The notes under the pieces: generated by a model | Databases searched by the model: none | The model's input: only the letters and a program-made list of their open reading frames with translations | Told to the model about the DNA's origin: nothing | Program-made: the position numbers and the translations under genes | Origin: an uncultured Oscillospiraceae bacterium | GTDB taxonomy: Bacteria; Bacillota; Clostridia; Oscillospirales; Acutalibacteraceae | Direction: 5' to 3' | DNA: 6,992 bases | Assembly: GCA_900550095.1 (NCBI GenBank) | Contig: URRG01000116.1 | Location: 1-6,992 of the forward strand | Shown: positions 1 through 5,654 of the stretch, piece by piece | Numbering within the stretch: position 1 is the stretch's first letter | How the letters are laid out: each line of letters opens with the position of its first letter

Positions 1-419
1 GTTACGCATATCTCAACGGCCGCGCCAAAGCCTTCGGCGTAACGCTAGCACAGGAAAATGTCAACCGCTTCCGAAGCGAAGCCCCGGACTTCATCCGAAG
101 GATGCGCCGCCGCCTGCAGGACGAATGCTCCTTCGTGTTCGATATCAAGCAGGCCGTCCGGGCCGGGCAGGATCCCTTCGAGATGTGCTCCGCCATGGGC
201 GAAAGGCTGGTGCACGTTCATATCAACGACCATACCGAAAAGGAGGACTGCCTGCTCCCAGGCCGCGGCGGTATGGATTACCCCCGCCTCTTCCAAATGC
301 TTCATTCCTTCGGATATACCGGCGAATTCATCATCGAGGTATACCGGAAAAACTTCACAGAGCTGCAGGAACTGACAGATGCCCGTGATTTTCTTAACGA
401 ACTTGTTTCAAAATTTTAA
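1..419 (+). CDS. Sugar phosphate isomerase/epimerase-like TIM-barrel protein, C-terminal part
   Basis: The reading frame is open from the window edge (first full codon at 3) and ends in TAA at 417-419, so the N-terminal half lies outside. The visible 138 residues match the end of a xylose-isomerase-like TIM barrel (AP endonuclease family 2 fold). Numbering from the first full codon, candidate metal ligands are Glu18 in LAQEN, Asp47 in VFDIKQ, His71 or His73 in VHVHIND and Glu112 in IIEVYR. A PGRGGMDYPRLF segment lies before the last strand, where this family typically has a PGxGxxDF-like motif. Such enzymes usually isomerise or epimerise sugars or inositol derivatives with a divalent metal in the cytoplasm, but the substrate cannot be read here. 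A weak hairpin follows directly and nrdR starts 110 bp later, probably under its own promoter. The fold is fairly sure; the specific reaction is unknown. Confidence 0.8.
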   Translation, partial: YAYLNGRAKAFGVTLAQENVNRFRSEAPDFIRRMRRRLQDECSFVFDIKQAVRAGQDPFEMCSAMGERLVHVHINDHTEKEDCLLPGRGGMDYPRLFQMLHSFGYTGEFIIEVYRKNFTELQELTDARDFLNELVSKF

Positions 420-440
420 AAAAGCCCTTGCGCGCTTTTT
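419..440 (+). terminator. Weak intrinsic terminator after the isomerase-like gene
   Basis: AAAAAGC at 419-425 can pair with GCTTTTT at 434-440 around an 8-nt loop, and the 3' arm is itself a T run. The stem has only two GC pairs, so termination may be partial. The hairpin also overlaps the proposed -35 region of nrdR. Confidence 0.35.
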
Positions 441-457
441 CTATGCCATGGTATACT
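428..457 (+). promoter_or_regulatory. Candidate nrdR promoter with extended -10
   Basis: An extended -10 (TG at 449-450, one base, TATACT at 452-457) lies 18 bp after a weak -35, TTGCGC at 428-433. It would start transcription near 464 and give a leader of about 66 nt before nrdR. No clear NrdR box (ACACNATATATNGTGT type) is visible here, so autoregulation is not supported by this stretch. Confidence 0.45.
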
Positions 458-529
458 ATTTTTGTGATACAGTGAAAAAACATAGACAGTTTATATAAAG
501 AGTTCACAAAGATCAAGGAGCGTGACAAT

Positions 530-991
530 ATGAAATGCCCTTATTGCGGCTATGACGAAAGCAAGGTCATCGACTCCCGGCCCACAGATGAGGGCGAGCG
601 CATCCGGCGCCGGCGGGAGTGTTTAAAATGCGGAAAGCGCTTCACCACCTATGAAGTGATCGAGACCGTCCCAGTGGTTGTTATCAAGCGGGATAAATCC
701 CGGGAGACTTTTGACCGCAACAAGCTTTTAGGCGGTCTTCTCCGGGCATGCGAAAAACGCCCCGTCTCGCTGGATACTCTGGAACGGGCAGTGGATGAAA
801 TCCAGAATACGCTTCAGAATTCCCTGGACCGGGAAATCCCCTCCACCACCATTGGAAAGCTCGCCATGGAAAAGCTCAAGGATATCGACGAAGTGGCATA
901 TGTGCGGTTTGCTTCCGTTTACCGCCAGTTCAAGGATATCAATACCTTTATGGAAGAGCTGAGCCGGATGATCGAGAAAAAATCGAAATAG
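530..991 (+). CDS. nrdR: Transcriptional repressor NrdR
   Basis: This 153-residue protein is full length for NrdR, the nucleotide-sensing repressor of ribonucleotide reductase genes. The N-terminal zinc ribbon has both cysteine pairs, Cys3/Cys6 (CPYC) and Cys31/Cys34 (CLKC), with the basic RIRRRRE stretch between them for DNA contact. The ATP-cone domain spans about residues 49-139, with the typical VIKRDKSRETFDRNKLLGGL start and the VAYVRFASVYRQFKDI end. The family binds ATP or dATP in the cone and uses the zinc ribbon to bind paired NrdR boxes upstream of nrd operons. The ATG at 530 is supported by AAGGAG at 515-520 with a 9-nt spacer. No ribonucleotide reductase gene is in the window, so it acts in trans. 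It is followed by a strong terminator shared with the converging metal operon. Confidence 0.97.
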   Translation: MKCPYCGYDESKVIDSRPTDEGERIRRRRECLKCGKRFTTYEVIETVPVVVIKRDKSRETFDRNKLLGGLLRACEKRPVSLDTLERAVDEIQNTLQNSLDREIPSTTIGKLAMEKLKDIDEVAYVRFASVYRQFKDINTFMEELSRMIEKKSK

Positions 992-1058
992 TCGCCTGCC
1001 GAAAGGTCTCTTTTCAGTATTTGTGAGAATGCGCCTTTCTTCTGCGGCCACCATACAG

Positions 1059-1098
1059 AAAAAGCCGGACTTCTTCAAAAGAGAAGCCCGGCCTTTTT
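1059..1098. terminator. Bidirectional intrinsic terminator between nrdR and the metal ATPase
   Basis: The 5' arm at 1059-1076 (AAAAAGCCGG then CTTCTTC) pairs with the 3' arm at 1081-1098 (GAGAAG, CCCGGCC, TTTTT), with one mismatch and one bulge. A run of five A on one side and five T on the other lets it work in both directions. It sits 67 bp after the nrdR stop and 26 bp after the ATPase stop, as expected between converging genes. Confidence 0.85.
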
Positions 1099-1124
1099 AA
1101 CTGTTGTCTGTCCTGTGAATCGGA

Positions 1125-3200
1125 CTATGCAAGCAGATTTTTCATGCTTTCCAGGCTGATAGCCAGCGTGGAAGTATTATGCAGCAGAGCCGAGGTGGTC
1201 GGCTGCAGGATTCCCGCCGCCCCTAAAAGGATCAATCCGCCGTTCACGCCCAGAATCGTTTTGTAATTTCTGCCGATCCTGCGCATCATAGCGGCGCTCA
1301 GGCGGCGCAGGGCTATCAGCTCCTGCAGAGTGTCCGCGGCAACCGTGATATCGGCGATCTCTCTGGCGATAGCCGCGCCGTTGCTGATAGCGATCCCCAC
1401 ATTGGCCGCGGAAAGAGCCGGAGAATCGTTGATCCCGTCTCCCACCATTACGACCGTATTTCCCGCCTGGCGTTCCTTTTGGATAAACCGGGCCTTGTCC
1501 TCCGGGAGAACCTCCGAGTAATATTCGTCCATACCTACTTTTGCGGCGATGGCCGCAGCAGTCCTTTCACTGTCGCCCGTCATCATGACGATTTTCCTGA
1601 AACCCTCCTCGCGGAGCCGCCGGACCGTATCCGCCGCTTCTTCCCGCAGGGGATCTTCCACACAGATCACAGCCGCCAATTCCCGGTCGATCGCCAGATA
1701 CAAATGGGAGCAATCCTCGGGCAGGTCTTCAAAGCGCTGCAGAAATTCTTCCCGAACGGTGCAGCCCTCGTCTTCAAATACAAAATGATGGCTCCCTATC
1801 ACGACGCGCTTCTCTCCGATATAGGAGGCGATGCCGTGCGCTACGATATAATCCACCTTGGAATGCATTTCTTCGTGCTCCAAATTTCGCTCCTTCGCGG
1901 CCCGGACCACAGCTTTCGCCATGGAATGAGGAAAATGTTCTTCGAGACAGGCGGCTACGCGGAGCATCTCAGAGGCGCTCTCATCTGCAAAGGGAACCAC
2001 GTCCCGCACAGTGGGCCGGGCCTTGGTAAGGGTTCCCGTCTTATCAAAGACAATAGTCTCGGCCGAAGCCAGCGCCTCCAAATACTTGCCGCCCTTAACG
2101 GTTATATGGTATCCGCCGGCCTCCCGCATGGCGGAAAGGACCGTTATAGGCATAGCCAGCTTCAGAGCACAGGAAAAATCCACCATCAGCACGGAAAGCG
2201 CCCTGGTGATATTCCGCGTCACCAGCCAGGTGAGAACCGTCCCCAGGAACGTATAGGGCACAAGACGGTCTGCAAGATGTTCTGCGCGGCTCTCCACAGC
2301 AGATTTCAGCTTCTCTGAATCCTCGATCATGGTTATGATCTTCTCATATCGCGTAGAACCGGAAACCTCTCTGACTTCCACGGTCAGCTCTCCTTCTTCC
2401 AGCACCGTGCCCGCATATACATATCCCCCCTGCTCTTTTTTGACCGGCAGAGATTCCCCTGTGAGAGACGCCTGGTTGACCATTGCTTCTCCCCCGGCGA
2501 CAGTTCCGTCAAAAGGAATCAGGTTCCCCATACGGACGACAACCCAGTCCCCCGGCAGAACAGAGGAGGTATCCGTCAAAATTTCGCTTTTCCCCCGCTT
2601 GAGCCATACCTTTCCTACATTCAGAGACATGCTCCTGGCAAGATCGCTCACAGACTTTTTATGCGTCCATTCTTCCAGCGTCTCACCTATTCCCAAAAGG
2701 AACATTACGGAAGCGGCCGTAGCATAGTCCCTGCGCAGCATAGATACGCCGATGGCGGCTGCGTCCAATACCGGCACCTCCAGCTTTCCCTTCATCAGGC
2801 ATCGGAGTCCCTTTTGAAGGTACCGCGCAGAATGGAGCACCGTATATGCCGCCCGGAGAGGCGCCGGCAGAAGCCATCTTCTGCACGCCCGCAGAACCAC
2901 CTTCCAGACAAGTTTTTCCTTATAGCGAGAATTCAGCTCCCGCCCGGAATTTTCCAACGCGCTTTCCGGCACGCCGGCTGTTTCATACTGAAAAGCGTGC
3001 AGAGCAGCCAAAAGAGATTTCCGCTCCCCGCTGTATTCGATGGCGGCGTCCGCCGTCTGCTCATAGACCTTCGCTTTCCGGACTCCCTCCAGATGCTCCA
3101 GATAATACAGAAGCGTGTCCGCTTCCCGGAAGCTCATTCGCTTCTGAACCAGATGGACGCGCATACGCCCGTCTATTTCATGCTTGATCGTAAATTTCAC
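1125..3200 (-). CDS. P1B-type metal-transporting ATPase with non-canonical TM6 motif
   Basis: A 691-residue membrane pump that uses ATP to move a metal ion, probably outward. Residues 1-70 form a ferredoxin-like HMA-type domain lacking the usual CxxC. The actuator domain carries TGES (247-250), the phosphorylation motif is DKTGT (386-390), and the hinge has TGD (541-543) and GDGINDSPAL (587-596). The nucleotide domain has FPHS (423-426), where most P1B ATPases have His-Pro. The TM6 site, normally CPC, reads Phe342-Ser343-Cys344 after Asp341 and is followed by ALKLAMP. The last membrane helix contains HNTS (674-677). These residues make a standard Cu(I) pump less likely; Mn, Fe or Zn are possible, which is inference. 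The start codon is GTG, supported by GGAGGAA at 3212-3206 with a 5-nt spacer. It lies behind an intrinsic terminator/attenuator, downstream of two small membrane proteins. Confidence 0.95.
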   Translation of the reverse strand: MKFTIKHEIDGRMRVHLVQKRMSFREADTLLYYLEHLEGVRKAKVYEQTADAAIEYSGERKSLLAALHAFQYETAGVPESALENSGRELNSRYKEKLVWKVVLRACRRWLLPAPLRAAYTVLHSARYLQKGLRCLMKGKLEVPVLDAAAIGVSMLRRDYATAASVMFLLGIGETLEEWTHKKSVSDLARSMSLNVGKVWLKRGKSEILTDTSSVLPGDWVVVRMGNLIPFDGTVAGGEAMVNQASLTGESLPVKKEQGGYVYAGTVLEEGELTVEVREVSGSTRYEKIITMIEDSEKLKSAVESRAEHLADRLVPYTFLGTVLTWLVTRNITRALSVLMVDFSCALKLAMPITVLSAMREAGGYHITVKGGKYLEALASAETIVFDKTGTLTKARPTVRDVVPFADESASEMLRVAACLEEHFPHSMAKAVVRAAKERNLEHEEMHSKVDYIVAHGIASYIGEKRVVIGSHHFVFEDEGCTVREEFLQRFEDLPEDCSHLYLAIDRELAAVICVEDPLREEAADTVRRLREEGFRKIVMMTGDSERTAAAIAAKVGMDEYYSEVLPEDKARFIQKERQAGNTVVMVGDGINDSPALSAANVGIAISNGAAIAREIADITVAADTLQELIALRRLSAAMMRRIGRNYKTILGVNGGLILLGAAGILQPTTSALLHNTSTLAISLESMKNLLA

Positions 3201-3205
3201 ACCGA

Positions 3206-3212
3206 TTCCTCC
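3206..3212 (-). promoter_or_regulatory. Ribosome binding site fixing the GTG start of the ATPase
   Basis: GGAGGAA on the minus strand lies 5 nt upstream of GTG at 3200-3198. It is close to ideal and supports the non-ATG start. Confidence 0.75.
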
Positions 3213-3224
3213 AAGAACGTCTTC

Positions 3225-3242
3225 CTTCGGCAGCAGCCGAAG
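3225..3242 (-). other. Second hairpin in the leader between the small protein and the ATPase
   Basis: On the minus strand CTTCGGC and GCCGAAG form a perfect 7-bp stem with a 4-nt loop (TGCT). It starts just after the T run of the upstream terminator and ends 12 nt before the ATPase ribosome site. It has no T run of its own, so it is not a terminator. Its centre (GGCTG) could instead pair with CAGCC in the 3' arm of the preceding terminator, so it may take part in read-through control or protect the 5' end of the ATPase message. Confidence 0.5.
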
Positions 3243-3270
3243 AAAAAGGGGCTGTATTCCCCGCAGCCCC
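3243..3270 (-). terminator. Intrinsic terminator/attenuator inside the metal operon
   Basis: Read on the minus strand, GGGGCTG (3270-3264), a 9-nt loop and CAGCCCC (3254-3248) form a perfect GC-rich stem followed by TTTTT (3247-3243). It begins 7 bp after the stop of the 92-residue protein. Only 42 bp separate the T run from the ATPase start, with no room for a convincing promoter. The ATPase is therefore probably expressed by read-through, which would set its level below that of the small proteins. Confidence 0.8.
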
Positions 3271-3277
3271 TACATCC

Positions 3278-3556
3278 TTATTCGCTTTCTTCCTCCGAAA
3301 CAGCCTCCTCAGCAGCCGCTTCCTCCGCCGCGCGCTTCTCGTTGACCTGCTTGGCTTCTGCAAGAATATCCTCGGCGTTTTCCTGCACAGTAGTAGCCGT
3401 CTTCATTACGCTTTCCTTCACCCGCAGAGCCGCCGCCGTGCACTGCACATAGGCCTTCTTGGCATCCTTGCTGGAAAGAAGCTTCACTCCAGCCGTTCCA
3501 AACAGAACACCGCCCAAAAACAGCCCCAATTTTTTCATATGAGATACATTCAACAT
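3278..3556 (-). CDS. Small membrane protein, DUF6110-like, possible partner of the metal ATPase
   Basis: A 92-residue protein that I recall as resembling DUF6110 proteins of Clostridia; no function is established that I know of. It has one N-terminal membrane segment at about residues 9-27, rich in Gly (GGVLFGTAG). An SSKDAKK basic patch follows, then a long amphipathic helix (about 33-75), and a tail of Ala and Glu ending EEAVSEEESE. The ATG at 3556 is chosen because AGGAGG (3570-3565) lies 8 nt upstream; the inner Met7 has no such site. Its ribosome site overlaps the stop of the upstream 26-residue peptide, so the two are probably translationally coupled. An intrinsic terminator follows. 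Its layout recalls PacL1, the small scaffold of the mycobacterial CtpC pump, which suggests a helper or anchoring role. That comparison is structural only. Confidence 0.85.
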   Translation of the reverse strand: MLNVSHMKKLGLFLGGVLFGTAGVKLLSSKDAKKAYVQCTAAALRVKESVMKTATTVQENAEDILAEAKQVNEKRAAEEAAAEEAVSEEESE

Positions 3557-3569
3557 CCGTATTTCCTCC

Positions 3570-3650
3570 TTATTTATGTTTATATCCAGTATATATGAGC
3601 ATCAAAAAACAGACAACCGCCGCCCAGGACCAAAACTTATGCTGCTTCAC
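3570..3650 (-). CDS. 26-residue single-span membrane peptide, first gene of the metal operon
   Basis: A very short gene starting with GTG at 3650-3648 and ending TAA at 3572-3570. It encodes a basic start (KQHK), an aromatic FWSW edge, a hydrophobic stretch AAVVCFLMLIY that could cross the membrane once, and a basic end TGYKHK. A ribosome site GAGAGG (3664-3659) lies 8 nt before the GTG. The TAA runs straight into the AGGAGG of the next gene, which is a typical coupled operon junction. I recall similar YTGYKHK-ended peptides from Clostridia but cannot assign a family. The frame stays open further upstream with two other GTG codons (3702-3700 and 3693-3691), but these lack ribosome sites. The placement suggests a role with the metal ATPase, perhaps as a small subunit; this is inference. 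Confidence 0.65.
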   Translation of the reverse strand: MKQHKFWSWAAVVCFLMLIYTGYKHK

Positions 3651-3735
3651 ACGGATCGCCTCTCTTTCAAAACCATTCCAATTGCCGGTTCTCACCCCAA
3701 ACACCGGAATTTTTGTTTCATCAAGATGAATAATT

Positions 3736-3755
3736 TGGTTAGTTTATTCTAACCA
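3736..3755 (-). promoter_or_regulatory. Operator-like inverted repeat at the metal operon transcription start
   Basis: On the minus strand TGGTTAG, six bases, then CTAACCA form a perfect 7-bp dyad. It begins 6 bp downstream of the -10 hexamer, so it covers about +1 to +20. A repressor bound here would block initiation. The half-sites resemble those of DtxR/IdeR-type iron or manganese regulators (GGTTAG and CTAACC), but the spacing is 6 bp rather than the usual 1 bp. The regulator is not in the window. Confidence 0.55.
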
Positions 3756-3761
3756 TAAAAA

Positions 3762-3790
3762 ATTTTAGCACTCTTTTACCGATTTGTCAA
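3762..3790 (-). promoter_or_regulatory. Strong promoter of the metal operon
   Basis: On the minus strand a perfect -35 TTGACA (3790-3785) is followed by 17 bp and the -10 TAAAAT (3767-3762), preceded by TG at the extended -10 position. The predicted start is about 3755, giving a leader of about 105 nt before the 26-residue peptide. The leader holds a small possible hairpin (CCGGT at 3707-3703 with ACCGG at 3689-3685) and no other recognised element. Confidence 0.85.
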
Positions 3791-3812
3791 TAAAACATCT
3801 TTTCTTTATATG
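3784..3812 (+). promoter_or_regulatory. Possible divergent promoter for the 70-residue protein
   Basis: TTGTCA (3784-3789), 17 bp, then TATATG (3807-3812) fits a moderate plus-strand promoter. Its -35 nearly coincides with the minus-strand -35 (3785-3790), so polymerase could not occupy both at once. The -10 matches consensus at only four of six bases, and a TACAAT at 3851-3856 lacks a -35. Confidence 0.3.
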
Positions 3813-3914
3813 CCTATTTCAGCAAAGCCTCTCCTAGCTATCCGGCTTCTTACAATTTCCACAAGAATAACGCCCTTTGATTCGGGCATCTACTATAAAA
3901 AAGGGGGAGTATCC

Positions 3915-4127
3915 ATGCTCTATCAAAACCTTCAGGAGCTCATCCAAAAAAGCAAAAGCAGCCGGGAATTTTTTCTCTCCCTTTCTGCTAGGGATCAGCT
4001 GAGGCTGCACGAATGGAACGAGCATCTCCATTCGGCAGAAGAACTCCGCCGGGCTGCCTCTCTCCTCCCTGCTCTGGAAAAACAAGATGTCCTGGGAAAC
4101 TGGAACAGTACCCGGCGCCTTTTCTAA
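3915..4127 (+). CDS. 70-residue protein of unknown function
   Basis: I do not recognise a characterised family. The ATG at 3915 is preferred over an in-frame ATG at 3810 because GGGGGAG (3903-3909) lies 5 nt before it and the extra N-terminal part has no protein-like pattern. The protein is soluble and mostly helical by composition: LQELIQKSKSSREFFLSL, then ARDQLRLHEWNEHLHSAEELRRAASLLPALEK, ending NWNSTRRLF. It has no cysteine, signal peptide or membrane span. The gene is divergent from the metal operon and shares its upstream region, then converges on the MFS transporter with a hairpin between. It could be co-regulated with the metal genes or simply be a neighbour. Confidence 0.75.
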   Translation: MLYQNLQELIQKSKSSREFFLSLSARDQLRLHEWNEHLHSAEELRRAASLLPALEKQDVLGNWNSTRRLF

Positions 4128-4147
4128 AGCCGCCTATATCAACCGCA

Positions 4148-4175
4148 AAGCGGCCCTCCTTTCGGAAGGCCGCTT
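4148..4175. terminator. Hairpin between the converging 70-residue gene and the MFS gene
   Basis: AAGCGGCC (4148-4155) and GGCCGCTT (4168-4175) form a perfect 8-bp stem, with CCTT and AAGG (4158-4161 and 4166-4169) able to pair as an alternative inside. The T run is short on both strands (TTCTCTC on plus, TTTG on minus). It is well placed to end both genes, but its efficiency is uncertain. Confidence 0.55.
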
Positions 4176-4207
4176 CTCTCATCCCGGCAATATTGACATC
4201 GATATGT

Positions 4208-5539
4208 TTATTCTTCCCTGGCTTCTTCCAGCTTTACAGCCTGCTCTTCCGCTTTCATGCGGTTTCTGCCAAGGAACAGCAAAAGTCCGCCTGCAGCAAA
4301 AAGAACCAGAAGGCTCAAAATACCCAAAGAGGAACGATTTGTCAGATCCGTCACCAGCGAAACCAAAAGAGGCCCTACTACCGTGGCAAATTTCCCGAAA
4401 ATATCAAAGAAACCGAAATATTCATTGCTCTTATTCGCAGGGATCAGCTTTCCGAAATAGGAGCGGGAAAGGGCCTGGATGCCTCCCTGAACCATTCCCA
4501 CCATAGCTGCCATGATCCAGAAGAGCACCTCCGCCCGCCGGATCGCCTCTTCCGCCCCGTTGGCCGCCTCTACGCTGTAGCCCATATAGAAGCCCACCAG
4601 ACAGATGAGAAAATATATGCCGATGGAAATTCCGATCATTCGGATAGAACCCGCCTTTTCCGCCAGCCTGCCGAAAAGAATGGAACAAGGGACAGCTACG
4701 ATCTGCGTAACCAAAAGGGCCAGGATCATGCCCACACTGTCCAGATGAAGGGTCTCGCCGTAGCTGGTGGACATATGGATGACCGTACCCACTCCGTCGA
4801 TATAGCAGAAATACGCCAGAATAAAGAAGAGCAGTCCCTTTCTCCGGGAAATGCTTCTGAGGGTTTTTCCTATATTGGAAAAGGTATTGCGGACGATATG
4901 GTCCGGCGCTTTCAGATAATGCTTCTGGCGGACATTTTTAAGCATGGGAATACTGAAAATCCCCCACCAAACCGAGGTGAGAACTACCGTCAGCTTTACC
5001 GCCGTGGGATTATCCATGCCCATGATAAGAAGGATCACGATGGAAAGGATAAAGGGTATGGTGCTGCCTCCGATATACCCCATGGCATACCCCCAGGCGG
5101 AGACTTTGTCCATTCGTTCGCTGGTGGTGACATCCGTCAGGAAGGAATCGTAAAAAAGGCACGAGCCGGCAAATCCAATATATGAAAGCACGTACCCCAC
5201 CAGCAGCATCTGCCAGTTGTCAAAGATAGCCATCAACAGCGTGCAGACCACTCCGAAAAACATGAAGAAGGCAAAGAATTTTTTCTTCATCCCCTGATAG
5301 TCTCCGATAGCGCCCAACAGCGGAGCCATCACAGCCACTACCAGCGTAGCGATAGAGGTTCCGTACCCCCACCACTGCAGCCCCAGCGTATCTCCCCCGC
5401 ATACGGAGGTAAAATAAATTGGAAAAATCGCAGCCATGATATTCGTGGCATAAACGGAATTCGCCCAATCGTAGAGTATCCAGCTTTTTTCCGTTTTGGT
5501 AAACTTTATGCGCGCCCCGGGGCCTTTTGCCTGTTTCAT
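4208..5539 (-). CDS. MFS transporter, Atg22/YxiO (UMF1) type
   Basis: A 443-residue integral membrane protein of about 12 helices, the usual length for this branch of the major facilitator superfamily. Diagnostic parts are YDWANSVYAT (23-32) in TM1, FPIYF (39-43), GDYQGMKKK (79-87) in the loop between TM2 and TM3, QGGIQALSRSYF (351-362) and FGFFDIFGKF (375-384). These match the family named after the yeast vacuolar amino-acid effluxer Atg22 and Bacillus YxiO. The bacterial members' substrate is largely unknown and cannot be told here. The C-terminus is a charged cytoplasmic tail rich in Glu. ATG at 5539-5537 follows AGGAAG/GAGGG on the minus strand within about 10 nt. It is transcribed alone from a near-consensus promoter and is not obviously linked to its neighbours. 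Confidence 0.92.
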   Translation of the reverse strand: MKQAKGPGARIKFTKTEKSWILYDWANSVYATNIMAAIFPIYFTSVCGGDTLGLQWWGYGTSIATLVVAVMAPLLGAIGDYQGMKKKFFAFFMFFGVVCTLLMAIFDNWQMLLVGYVLSYIGFAGSCLFYDSFLTDVTTSERMDKVSAWGYAMGYIGGSTIPFILSIVILLIMGMDNPTAVKLTVVLTSVWWGIFSIPMLKNVRQKHYLKAPDHIVRNTFSNIGKTLRSISRRKGLLFFILAYFCYIDGVGTVIHMSTSYGETLHLDSVGMILALLVTQIVAVPCSILFGRLAEKAGSIRMIGISIGIYFLICLVGFYMGYSVEAANGAEEAIRRAEVLFWIMAAMVGMVQGGIQALSRSYFGKLIPANKSNEYFGFFDIFGKFATVVGPLLVSLVTDLTNRSSLGILSLLVLFAAGGLLLFLGRNRMKAEEQAVKLEEAREE

Positions 5540-5585
5540 ACCCTCTTCCTCACTCTCTTATTTCATTTGGTATCCTCTATATTCT

Positions 5586-5613
5586 ATTATGAGAGAAAAA
5601 AGAAAATTGTCAA
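5586..5613 (-). promoter_or_regulatory. Promoter of the MFS transporter gene
   Basis: On the minus strand a perfect TTGACA (5613-5608) is followed by 16 bp and CATAAT (5591-5586, five of six consensus bases). The predicted start near 5579 gives a leader of about 40 nt. No operator-like repeat is evident. Confidence 0.75.
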
Positions 5614-5654
5614 GACAGAAAACAGCTCAAAACAGAAAAATCTCCTTCTCCTTT

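Noticed and set aside
1479..2318. Long plus-strand open frame of 279 codons opposite the metal ATPase.
   Set aside because: It is antisense to a protein with all P-type ATPase motifs, has no family-like content, and is a by-product of GC-rich third positions.
3765..3773. TTAGCACTC, identical to one arm of the CIRCE heat-shock operator.
   Set aside because: The second arm (GAGTGCTAA after 9 bp) is absent, and the match largely coincides with the extended -10 of the minus-strand promoter, so it is best explained by the promoter.
4013..5185. Long plus-strand open frame of 390 codons opposite the MFS transporter.
   Set aside because: The minus-strand frame has clear membrane helices and Atg22/YxiO motifs. 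The plus frame is low-complexity polar sequence without a ribosome site.
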